From NCBI GenBank assembly GCA_014529385.2, contig CM043948.1:25602451-25666450 (forward strand): a DNA stretch of 64,000 nucleotides, read 5' to 3'. Under the pieces are notes generated by a model that saw only the letters and a list, made by a program, of their open reading frames with translations, had not been told where the DNA came from and searched no databases. The translations under genes and the position numbers were made by a program. How positions within the stretch are numbered: the stretch's first letter is position 1; every line of letters starts with the position of its first letter. This document shows positions 23,145 through 34,423 of this stretch, piece by piece. The stretch comes from Adiantum capillus-veneris (lineage: Eukaryota; Streptophyta; Polypodiopsida; Polypodiales; Pteridaceae).

Positions 23145-26100
23145 ATGGCTGACAATAGTAAAGAGAGTGAAATTAATGTTGATAGCTTTGATTTTTCTCA
23201 TGAGCAAGCTACTAATGATGCCCCCATGCTTGTTAACTATCTTGTTTCTAGGCTTCAACAAGCCATGGGCAATCCGTCTCTCCAAAGTGAAGTGCAACGG
23301 TAGCTCCGTGCTCACGGGATTCTCCAAGCTCATCACCATGATGAGAGAACACCTAGGAAGCCTCCTTGTGAGACTACCAAAAGAGGTCTCTCTCTGATTC
23401 GGGAAGAAGAAGATAATCCATATGAAGGGCTCAAGAATTTACTTCTTGATGATGCATCTCCTGCCCAAAGGAGAACTCAAGAGCCTCCACCGAAGGAACG
23501 AGAAAGAAGCGAGTCTCCTACCACCTCGGCGGAGATGGCTCCACGACGACGACGGGCTAAACGCTCTCCATCACCACCAAAGCGGAGAAGACCATCATAT
23601 TCCTATCCTCACCACAATTCAAAGAGGGATGATAAAAAGCAAGAGAAGAAAAAGGCGAGAAAGAGGACACCCTCTTCTCCATCTTCTTCATCCTCTTCCT
23701 CTTATGAAAGCTATGGTGAAGACGACAAAGATCAAGACAAGAAAAAGGCGAGAAAGAGGTCACCCTCTTCTCCACCTTCTGAAGAAAGTGATGGTGCAAC
23801 CTTTGAACCATCAAAAAGAAGAGGCCATAGGAAATCCTATGCCGTATGGAAGAGGTCGTCCAAGCTGAAGAAATTCAAAGAGGGAGGGAAGAGCATCTCT
23901 TTCCTTACCTATGATGGTACCTTTGGTGCTACGGACAAAGTCTTGGCCTTTATCCAACAATTCGATGCGGCGTTTGGAGATGAGGGCTTCACGGAGTCCT
24001 CTAAGCTACGCCATGTAGCTATGCACTTTCAAAAGTCCGCCAGACAATGGTGGTCTAGCCTACGAGCCAACGGTGAAGCTCCACGAACATGGAAGGCTTT
24101 AAGAGCTTCCATTATGAAGCAGTTTTTGGCCACCGATGCCAAAGACAAAGTACTCACCGAATGGCGAAGCTTAAAGCTCTCTCCCAATGAATCCATCCAC
24201 AAATATGTAGACAAGTTTTGGGACTTACAACTCAAAGCCACTGTCTTCAAAAAGTTGGATTTTGGAGAGCAAAAGCAACAGTTTTGTGCGAGCTTAACCG
24301 AAGAAATGGCGGAGTATGTCAACTCCCAAAGGCCACGTACCATATCGGCGGTAATAAACCATACTATGGTGGCCTCTAGAATCAATTTCCAAACGGGGGT
24401 TAAAAGAAATAATAAGCCCCCGGAAAGCAAGGGTTCCAATGAGCCTAAGGGGAAGGACAATGTCCAAAAGTCTCCTAAGGGCAACTCCAACAAATCTAAA
24501 GAGAAGGGAGTTTACAAAGGTAAGAACAAACTCTCTCCTGAAGAGTTTGAGCATTATCGCAAGGATAACCGGTGTTTCAAGTGCGGCGAATAAGGGCATG
24601 CGTACCGCGCTTGTCCCCAAAAGAACAACCGCCAAGATCCTCCTAGAGCTTCCTTGGTTGAAATCCAAGAGGAGGAGACTCACCAAACAACTCACAAAGG
24701 ATCTCCTCTATGCCATGCTTGGGGAAAGGTAAGAGAACATGATGTTTTTATTCTCTTTGACCCTGGTTCTACTCACAATTTTATATCTATAGAGTCGGCC
24801 ACCAAGCTAGGCATACAATCCTACGAGATGGGAGATATCCTACCCGCAGACAGTGCCTTCAAGGGGCAAAAAGCTTCAGTCACTCCCTTAATCGGGAAAT
24901 TGAGGCTTCATGTCCAAGGCTATGTGGACAAAGAGGACTTCTTTATCTCTCCTCTCAAGCATGAGGATGTAATCCTAGGGGCACCATGGTTTGACCACCT
25001 TGCTGCCAATGTTAAATTTCCTGAAAGGAGAATCTCCTTTAAGTTCAGGGAAAAAGACATGTATATAGATGCTAAGGAAATGGGTAACACCATCCCCATT
25101 GTACATACACCAGCTTTCAACAAGTCAATAAAGAGCTCTATTTCCGTGTACATGATTTTTGTTAAAGATTCTAAAAATGAACCTAATGCTTTAGCAAAAG
25201 AAAATAAAAGCAACCAAAAGGAATTAGAGTTATCCAATTTTCTCAAGGGGTTTAATGATGTTTTTATTGACGATATCCCTTGTGAGCTACCTCCTAAACG
25301 AGGTAATGATGACCATGCAATTGAACTTCTTCCACGAAGTTCACCGCCTAACAAACCTCCTTATAGAGTTTCTCAAGCTCAACAAGAGGAGATTATGCAG
25401 CAAGTGCATGAGTTAGTTGAGAAGGGCATGGTTAGGCCTAGCTCATCTCCATTTTTCTCACCTGTGCTATTAGTGCAAAAGAAAGACGGCACATATCGTA
25501 TGTGTGTTGACTATAGAGCACTAAATAGGATCACTATCAAGAATAGGTTTCCCGTTCCAAGGGTAGAAGACCTATTTAATAAGCTACAAGGATCGACCTA
25601 CTTCAGTAGGATTGACCTAAAAAGTGGCTATCATCAAATAAGGATAGTTGATCAAGACATTGTAAAGACCGCATTTCGTACTACATTTAGTCTTTACGAA
25701 TACATTGTCATGCCTTTTGGCCTCACCAATGCACCAGCCATATTCAACCGCTTGATGGAGAAGCTGTTCAGGCCTCATCGAACCTTCACTGGAGTGTTCT
25801 TTGATGATATTATCATCTACTCTAATTCATTGGAGGAACACAAGCAACATCTCCAGGTAATATTTCAAGTTTTAAGAGAGAAAAAACTTTATGTTAATCG
25901 AAAGAAAAGTGAATTTTTCTTGCAAGAGATTCAGTATTTAGGTCACATTATCTCTCAGGATGACATCCAAATGGATCCATCCAAGTTAGAGGTAATAAAA
26001 GGATGGCCTAAGCCAAGGAATCTTCATGAACTAAGAAGCTTTATAGGTATGTGTGCATACTATAAACGCTTCATAGAAAAGTTCTCACAAATTGCGGGAC

Positions 26101-28073
26101 CATTACATGACCTAACAAAGAAAAGCGTTAGGTATACATGGTCTGCTAAGGAGAACAATGCTTTCGAAAAGCTTAAAGAAAAGCTTATCTCTCAACCTGT
26201 GCTTACACTACCAGATCTCTCAAAACCATTTGAGGTCCAATGTGATGCTTGTGGTGATTGCCTTGGAGCTGTTTTGCTCCAAGAAGGGCACGCCATAGGC
26301 TATGAGAGTCGAAGGCTCGACCCTATTGAGCAAGCTCTAGGCATATACAAAAAGGAACTCCTTGCAGTTCTACATGCGTTAGACTCATGGAAGCACTATT
26401 TATTGGGGACTCCTTTCATTCTGCGAACGGATCACCAAAGTCTTAAGTACTTCATGACGCAGACCAAGCTCTCCGACAAACAAATGAGGTGGGCAAATTT
26501 CCTTTCGCAATTTCATTTTCATATTGCTCACATTGCTGGCAAGCACAATCAAGTAGCCGATGCACTCTCAAGATGGCCGAGAGTGAATGCGGTTTCCATA
26601 GCAACTCACAATGATCTATCTTCAATGATAGATGAGTACGCTATTGATCCCGACTTTAGAGATGTGATTTCAGCCCTGGAATTAGGGAAGAAAGAAGAAC
26701 CATTCACTTTACAAGATGGTTATCTTCTCTATGGCAATAGACTATGCGTTACTAACTCACTACGTGAGAAAGTAATGTATGAATCTCATGCTCCACCTTA
26801 TGCGGGGCATAGAGGCATTCGGTCTACCTTAAAGGGAATAGAAACATATTTCTATTGGCCTACCATGAAAGTGAACATACAAGAGTATGTTTCCAAATGT
26901 GTGGTATGCCAAAAGACAAAATTTGATAGATGGAAGCAACTTGGATTGCTTCAACCCTTGCCAATCCCTAATTCACCATGGGAGAGCATATCCATGGATT
27001 TTATCTTTGGATTGCCTAAGTCTATCCATGGGAATACGGGAATATGGACGATAGTAGACAGGTTCAGTAAGCAAGCTCATTTTATACCTGTCAAAAAGAC
27101 TATCAAAGCCCATCAAATGGCAACCCTCTTCATTTCACAAATTTTCCAGTACCATGGCTTGCCAATGTCCATAGTGTCGGATAGAGATCCTAGAATGACC
27201 AGTAACTTCTGGAAGGGTCTCTTTGAGAATTTAGGTACAAGACTAAACTTCTCTTCAGCCTATCATCCACAAACGGATGGCCAAAGTGAAATAGCTAACC
27301 TAAAAATTCTCGATCTACTAAAAGCCTATGTAACGGAAGTAGATCAAAGATCCCAATGGGAGAAGTACTTACCCTTAGTGCAGTATGCCTACAATAACAT
27401 TGTACATACTTCCACGGGAAAAGCACCTTCTGAGGTAATTGAGGGAAGATCAAAAAGTCCCTTGCTACTTAAGGTACACGGGAAGATCTTTGATGTAGAT
27501 GAGTATAGCTGAGACCTACAAGAATCTTTTCAAAAGATTAAGGATGCTATCTCTATCTCACAGCAAAGGCAAAAGGCTGCTGCTGACAAGCACAGAAGAG
27601 CAGCCTTTAAAGAAAACGATTGGGTCTTGTTAAAATTTCCAAAGGCTCGATTAAGGCACGCGACGGGCAAGAATCCTACGGGCCACCAAAAGTACTATGC
27701 TAAACTAGCAAAAAGGTACTATGGTCCCTTTTAGATTCTTAGGCCAATCAATGAGATGGCCTATCAACTCAAGTTGCCCAATCATTGGCTCATACACAAT
27801 GCTTTCCATGTGAGCCTATTAAAGCCTTACAAAGGAGAGCCACCTCAAGAACCGACTATTGAAGACCCACCGGAGATCGAGGACCAAGAGGAGGTGCTGC
27901 AGCCCGAGTCCATTCTCCGACATGAAGACAAGGTACTAAGAGGCGGTAAGACTATCCGACGATATCTTATTAAGTTTAAGAATTATCCTTTTGAAGATGC
28001 TAGATGGATGCAAGGCATACAATTAAAGGATAACCTAAACCTTGTCAATGCTTACAATGCTTCCCAAGAGTAA
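23145..28073 (+). pseudogene. Element C gag-pol polyprotein, four nonsense codons
   Basis: One frame of 1,643 codons from ATG 23145 (MADNSKESEINVDSF). Residues about 130-230 are basic and Ser-rich. The gag core is near 255-385. The zinc knuckle (CFKCGE ... GHAYRAC) at 477-490 contains a TAA at 24591 where A has Lys. Protease FDPGSTHNF is near 539, RT FFDDIIIYS near 887, RNase H from about 1030, and integrase has the HHCC region near 1215 followed by MDFIFGL, SDRDPRM and DGQSEIAN (D, D, E). A chromodomain (YLIKFKNYPFEDARW) ends it. Other stops are TAG 23301 (Gln in A), TGA 27510 (also in A) and TAG 27732 (Gln in A). No frameshift is present. Confidence 0.93.
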
Positions 28074-28420
28074 GCAAATGTACAAAATGTTTTTAAAAAA
28101 AATGAACAAATTTTTTGTCTTATATGACTCTCCTTTTTTTAATTTGTGCACAAAAATGAAGTAGTATGCATGCTTAGATCAAGTTTGTGGAGACGACGTC
28201 TCGCAAATACCAAGTAGAGCTTGTCACTCTACTACGGAAGATTGATAGGACTGATGTGCAGACATGCTTGCGGCAGCCTCAGGCTCTCAAGCGCCAAATG
28301 GACTAGTCATGCATTATGGAATGATGTCGTAGGGTAACATAGGGATCCTCTATCCGCTAAGAAAAGGACTCATGAATATGCTTTATCTTCTCTACACCAT
28401 AGTCGAGGACGACTATGATT

Positions 28421-28435
28421 TCAAGAGAGAGGTAA
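28421..28435 (+). other. Element C polypurine tract
   Basis: CAAGAGAGAGGTAA lies directly before the 3' LTR. The same tract is seen in reverse complement at 2502-2515 in element A. Confidence 0.75.
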
Positions 28436-30030
28436 TGTCATAATAACCAATATCTAATTCTCTTAAATGATTTTCTCATATTAAACTGATCATTTAATGT
28501 GGGGAAGTGCCAAGGGAGAAAAAGCTAGAATATTGGTTAAGCTAGCAGACCGGCCACAGTAGGGATCCAAAGGAGGGAAAATAGGGATCCAAAGGGGGGG
28601 CCATCTGCAAAAGATCCATGTGCAACAATGGGCTAAAAAGACCCTAAGGTTCAGCCCATTAAGACTTCCAAAATGCTAAGGTTCCAAAATTCAAAGAATG
28701 TGTCCAAAGGGTTAAAGCTTAGGGGGAATTGGATGCTTTGTGTGCTCTCCAAAGTCAATGCACATCCCTACATGGGAGGGGGTGAGACCTTCTTCTAGGG
28801 GATGAGAGAGAAAGCCACACACACACACACAAGCCCCTTTACACAAAGGGAATTAGGGACACATGTCAGCTCCCTAGCCTAGATGCCCACAAGATGTGCC
28901 CAATTCCTATTTGATGACCCTTGAAGTGGACCAATGAGAATTAAGCTAGAGTAAATCTAGTTTAATTAATTTAAAAACATTTAATAAAAGAAACCAATAA
29001 GAATTAAGTCTCCTAGAAGACTATTGGGCAGTCTCCCAAAGGGTCCAATGAGCATTCAGGAGCCCCATGGCTTGCCTGATTCCTATTGGCCAGGAGGCAA
29101 AGGGGTCCAATGAGAGTTTAGTTTAATTATTTAATTACCTCAAGCTCTCACAAAAGGGGAAAGGGGGACACATGTCAGAAGGCTATCACTTATGCTGCTT
29201 AATTGTAATTGGCTTGACTTGGGGAGGGCCAATGAGGCTGCAGGAAGAGCAAATAGCAAGGGGGCTCGCCCAAGAGAGAGGGGGGGCTGATTTTTTCTTG
29301 GCATTATCACACACACACACACACACTCACACAATCTCATGTGTGAAGAAAGAGAAGACTATCTCTTCCCAAGCTTTAATGGAGAACTCATCACCTACTC
29401 CAAGCTTGTGAGATAGAAGCCTACCTCAACACTCTCTTGGCATGTGGATGCAAATCCAACCAAGAGCCAAGCTTCAATGCATGCTCATCTCCTCTACCAA
29501 GCTAATTACTAAGCTAAGCTATGCTAATATGAGTGATTATGTGAGGAGATGTACATCTTTCTCGTAAGATACTCCTTCTTCCTCTCAATCTACTCTCATA
29601 CCCTGCTAGCTCTCACCATCTTCGAAGGTGTGTGAGGTCTTGGTTCTGAGAACGGGGATAATTCAAGTTGTGTTTGTTAAGTGTTTTGCTTAGTGCATGA
29701 AGCTTCCATCTTCATTGCACTAGCTAGTCTTGAAGGAACACAAAGAATTGTATTGTACAATGTCTCTCTTGATGGGAGAAACCATAATACAAAGCCTTTT
29801 GGAGGGGGGACCGGCTCCATGCAAATCCGGTCCTCAACTGTTGTCAATAGCTTAATTTCTCTCTCTTTTGAAAGTATTGTTGATGCTATCTAACTAGGTG
29901 TTATGCTTTTTGTTGCTCTCTCCACCCAAGCACTCTTGTAATTCTCATTAGTAATCTATTCTAATGAAATGCCCACTATGTTCATGCTAATTTCCGCTAC
30001 ACATAAGTTATTAGGCCATTAAATGTTACA
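28436..30030 (+). repeat. Element C 3' LTR
   Basis: 1,595 bp with roughly 15 single-base differences from the 5' LTR by eye. It keeps the CCAAT array (about 28909-29233), although the first ATTGG has mutated to ATTTG. Confidence 0.95.
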
Positions 30031-30805
30031 AAAGAGATGCTCTTCCCTCCCTCTTTGAACTTCTTGAGCTTGGATGACCTCTTCCACGCGGCATAGGATT
30101 TCCTATGGCCTCTTCTTTTTGATGGTTCAAAGGTTGCACCATCACTTTCTTCAGAAGATGAAGAATTTGAGGAAGATGGAGAAGAGGGTGATCTCTTTTG
30201 CCTTGTTCTTGCCTTGATCTTTGTTGTATTCACCATCACTTTCATAAGAGGAAGAGGATGAAGAAGATGGAGGAGAGGGTGTCCTCTTTCTCGCCTTTTT
30301 CTTCTCTTGCCTTTTGTCATCCCTCTTTGAAGTATGGCGTGGAGACGTATGCGATGGTCTTATCCGTTTTGGAGGCGATGGAGAGCATTTAGCACGCCGT
30401 CTTTGTGGAACCATCTCCGTCAAGGTGGCGGGAGACTCACTTCTTTATAGTTTCCTTCGGTGGAGGCTCTTGAGTTCTCCTTTGAGAAGGAGATGCGTCA
30501 TCAAGGAGTAAATTTCTGAGCCCTTCATAGGGATCCTCTTCTTCTTCCCGAATTGGAGAGAGACCTCGTTTGGAAGTCTCGCAAGGAGGCTTCCTAGGTG
30601 CTCTCTCATCATGGTGGGGAGCTTGGAGAATCCCATGAGCACGAAGCTGTTGTTGCACTTCACTTTGGAGGGATGGATTGCCCATGGCTTGTTGAAGCCT
30701 AGAAACAAGATAGTTAACAAGCATCGGGGTATCATTAGTAGCTTGCTCATTAGCAAAATCAAAGTTATCAACATTAATTTCACTATCTTTACTATTGTCA
30801 GCCAT
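30031..30805 (-). pseudogene. Element A gag, N-terminal piece
   Basis: Starts at ATG 30805 (MADNSKDSEINVDNFDF) and matches the C gag start. An intact 122-codon frame runs to 30437. A basic Ser-rich stretch follows in other frames (30423-30031), up to the point where C inserted. At the position of C's TAG 23301 this copy has Gln, showing the ancestral codon. Confidence 0.9.
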
Positions 30806-31203
30806 TCTAACAAGTTTTAGATGTAAAATTTTTAGGTGTACTTTGGCACTTCAAGCCCTAGTTGCAACTCCTCTTTACCCCTTTAGAAAAAGCACTCAAG
30901 CTATTGTACTCGTGGCTCGAATACCATTAATTGCCAGTAATAGAAGAGAGGGTCGTTCAACACCAAAACAGCACGGGCTCTTGTCAAGCTTCTAATAGCT
31001 CAATAGTGACGTAGGCAAGCCCCGTAGGACTCCACTATTAAGACCATAGCTCTCGACGGTGATGCCCCATTAACTGCACAAAGGCAGATGCACTGCAAGG
31101 ATGAAAAATCCCTATTCTACTTACTCACATGCAATTAATAGTACCAACCATTTATAGCTAGCTTGAGGACCTCCCTTCTTGAGCAAGAAAAGAGATACCT
31201 TGT

Positions 31204-31215
31204 GCTCTGATACCA
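31204..31215 (-). other. Element A primer-binding site
   Basis: GCTCTGATACCA on the plus strand is the reverse complement of TGGTATCAGAGC. It lies one base inside the 5' LTR, as in element C. Confidence 0.92.
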
Positions 31216-31216
31216 A

Positions 31217-32805
31217 TGTAACATTTAATGGTCTAGTAACTTGTGTGTAGAGGAAAATAGCATGAACATAGTGAGCATTTCATTAGAATAGCTTCCTAAT
31301 GAGAATAACAAGAGTGCTTGGGTGCAAAGAGAAACAAAAAGCATAACACCTAGTTAGATAGAATGAACAATACTTCAAAAGAGACAGAAATTAAGCAATC
31401 GACAACAGTTGAGGACCGGATTTGCATGGAGCCGGTCCCCCCTCCAAAAGGCTTTGTATTATGGTTTCTTTCATTAACAGAGACTTTTTATAATACAATT
31501 CTTTGTGTTCCTTCAATACTAGCTAGTGCAATGAAGATGGAAACTTCATGCACTAAGGAAAACACTTATCAAACACAACATCAATTCCCTCACAGTCTCA
31601 TACCCAAGACCTCACACACCTTCGAAGATGGTGAGAGCTAGTAGGGTATGAGAGTAGATTGAGAGGAAGGAGTATTCTTACGAGAAAGATGTACATCTCC
31701 TCACATAATCACTCATATTAGCATAGCTTAGCTTAGTAATTAGCATGGTAGAGGAGATGAGCATGCATTGAAGCTTGGCTCTTGGTTGGATTTGCATCAC
31801 AAAGCCAAGAGTTGTTGGTGTAGGCATCCCTTCTCACAAGCTTGGAGTAGGTGGTAAGCTTTCCATTAAAGCTTGAGAAGGAGAGAGAGTCTTCTTTGCT
31901 TCAAGCATGAGATTGTGTGAGTGTGTGTGTGATAATGCCTTGCAAAAATCAGCCCCCTCTCTCTCTTGGTCGACCCCCCTTGCTAAATGCTCATGCTACA
32001 ACCCTATTGGACCTTCCTAGGACTAGCCAATGGAAATTAAGCAGCATAAGTGATAGCCTTATGACATGTGTCCCCCTTTCCACTTTTGTGAGAGCTTTAG
32101 GTAATTAATAATGCAACTAAACTCTGATTGTACCCCTTTGCCTCCTAGCCAATAGGAATCAGGCAAGCCATTGGGCTGCTGAATGCTCATTGGTCCCCTT
32201 GGGAGACTTTCCAATAGTCTTCTAGAGATCTTAATTCTTCTTGGTTCTTTTATTAAGTGTTTTTAAATTAATTAAACTAGATTTACTCTAGCCTAATTCT
32301 CAGTGGTCCACCTCCATGGCCATCCAATAGGATTTGAGTACACCTTGTGGGCATCTGGCCTAGGGAGCTGACATGTGTCCCTTTTTTCCCTTGTGTACAA
32401 ATGAAGCTTGTGAGTGTGTGTGGGTGTTTCTCTCTCCGCCCCAACTTCTTGGGCTCACCCCCTCCTACGTAGGGCTTGACAAATACTTTTTGGGATACAC
32501 TCAAAGCATCCAATTCCCCTAATGTTTGACCTTTGGACACAACCTTTGAATTTTGGAACCTTAGCATTTTGTAAGTCTTAATGGGCTGAACCTTAGTGTC
32601 TTTTGAGCCCATTGTTGCACATAGCTCTTTTGCAGATGGCCCCCCCTTTGGATCCCTATTTTCCCTCCTTTGGATCTGTGATTGTGGCCAGTCTGCTAGC
32701 TTAACCAATATTCTAGCTTTTTCTCCTCTGGCACTTCCCCATAATCAATGATCAGTTTAACATGAGAAAATCATATAGCAAAATTAGATATTGATTATTA
32801 TGACA
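31217..32805 (-). repeat. Element A 5' LTR
   Basis: 1,589 bp, same family as the LTRs at 850-2501 and (inverted) 28436-30030. It is followed by TSD CCAAG at 32806. It differs clearly more from its partner than the two C LTRs differ from each other. Confidence 0.93.
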
Positions 32806-32810
32806 CCAAG

Positions 32811-33202
32811 GTTTGTTTTAGAAAGCCAACAATGCACACCCGTACCCAGAAGATATCATTTATGTTCTCTTTTGTTGTTTGGTCATTAATTTAGCTGGGG
32901 AGGATGGGGGGAGTGAAGGATAATAGGGGGGAGTGGAGGTGGGATAGAGGCACAACGTGCAAGAGGGGGAGGAAGATAAAGGAATGGGTCGGGTGGGGTT
33001 TGAGGGAGTCTAAGATAACAATTAATTTTTAAAAAGATGACTAGATACAACATAGATCTTAATATACACAAATCTTGGTGTTGCATATGTATCAACTATA
33101 AATAAGGTGAGATTTCATGATGGCTTGATGAAAAATAGGTATGTGTGCTTGTGTGTGTGTGAGAGAGAGTGTGTAATGCAAGGACCAAGGTGTGTAGAAT
33201 TC
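32811..33202. other. Spacer without gene
   Basis: AT-rich DNA with a short GT/GA run near 33150. I see nothing recognisable. Confidence 0.5.
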
Positions 33203-33206
33203 TTAA

Positions 33207-34419
33207 CAATAGTTCTGTAATTGGACACTCTAGTGTCGTGAGACACTAAGGTGTCATATTTTTTCACCATATTGCCGCAATTATTTGGTGAAGGTAGAAA
33301 TAAAATTTGTAAGTATCCTTATATTTTGAGTTTTAAAATTAAGGAAAAAATTTGTTCATGTAAAAATCAATGTTATTTGAAGATTTTGTTGATAAGTTTT
33401 AATTTAAAAATCGTGGTAAAATTTTGACCTCATTTGTCCAAATTCTTATAAAATGCTTGTCTTCTTAGACAACTAATGTTTTTCATTATTTTGAAGGTTT
33501 TATGGACAGTAACATGCTTCATACAACTAAATAGTAATCTTAAAAACTTAATTCTTATCCCAATTATGGGCCATAAACAAAAAAATCTGAATGTTAAAAA
33601 AAGTTGAGAAATATTAAGATAATGGCCTTTTGAAGCTTCTCTCACAAACATGATGATGTTATATTGAAAAAATTAAAAATTACGGTCCAATAGTGCTATA
33701 AAATTTCTTTCAAAGCCAACATTCATATAAAAAACCCATAAATATGTGAATATAGATTCCCAGATTACATCCACATGAAGTACTTATATACATACAACTA
33801 ATATGCCTGAATCATTTCCAAGTTAGACTCAATTCTAAGGCCAATCTCTCATGAACTAAAAAATAGAATTGAACAATTTACTGAAGATAGCTCGCACGAA
33901 AATCAAATCCCATTATTTTAAGGACTAAGCTGCTAGAATGAGTGCTTATGTAGCATAAACAAATGTGAAGCTACATGAAAGACCTGCATCAGCTATTGCG
34001 ATTAATTGCATCATTAAAAAAACATTGCATTGTAGACCCACATAATGTCACATGTTTAATTGGTGAGATTTTTAAAAAATTACATAAAACTTATAGAAAT
34101 GTGAAGCACATACATAAGTAGTTAACACGGATTATTGCTTGCAATACATTCATTTTTTTCTAAAACTAACAGACACGTTTCAAATGAGCCTAAACTGATG
34201 TTTTACGCAGGTACTTTTCATGACTATAGTTCTATATGAGTTTGTGCTCAAAAGTGAGAGATTATATATATTTTTTGAATACTTTAACCAACATATTGTA
34301 AGCTTAAAAAAGGATTTTAGGCTATATTTTCCAAATATGACATAACATTGGTTCAAATTTGAAAAAAAGGACAATTAAGTGTCCTTTTTGTTACTATTAG
34401 TTTGGTACCAAACCATCGT
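33207..34419 (+). mobile_element. TIR element copy 1, TTAA-flanked, non-autonomous
   Basis: About 1.2 kb, flanked by TTAA on both sides (33203-33206 and 34420-34423). It shares its ends and internal blocks with 40012-41328 in the same orientation, for example CAATTATTTGGTGAA near 33280 and CTCAAAAGTGAGAGATTATA near 34245. Both ends carry GACACT...AGTGTC palindromes. The termini have decayed (left CAATAGTTCTGTA). No transposase frame is seen, so it would depend on an enzyme from elsewhere. Confidence 0.6.
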
Positions 34420-34423
34420 TTAA

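Larger units (their letters stand above)
21131..30030 (+). mobile_element. Element C: young chromovirus, same family as A
   Basis: 8,900-bp plus-strand element with LTRs 21131-22727 and 28436-30030 (about 1% different by eye), PBS, gag-pol 23145-28073, polypurine tract and 5-bp TSD AAAGA. It sits inside gag of A in the opposite orientation. The whole gag-to-chromodomain frame is kept without a frameshift and is broken only by four nonsense codons. The family has 1.6-kb LTRs and a chromodomain. A Tekay-like assignment is possible but unproven. Confidence 0.96.
850..32805 (-). mobile_element. Element A: Ty3/gypsy chromovirus, outermost nest
   Basis: Full-length LTR retrotransposon on the minus strand with 3' LTR 850-2501, pol 2855-6846, gag in three pieces (6590-6846, 20982-21130, 30031-30805) and 5' LTR 31217-32805. 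It is interrupted by element B (6847-20981) and element C (21131-30030). Removing both and one TSD copy each leaves 8,911 bp, close to the 8,900 bp of sister element C. Domain order is gag, zinc knuckle, protease, RT, RNase H, integrase, chromodomain, which defines a chromovirus. Many frameshifts and Trp/Gln-to-stop changes make it inactive. By LTR divergence it is the oldest insertion in the stack. Confidence 0.93.
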
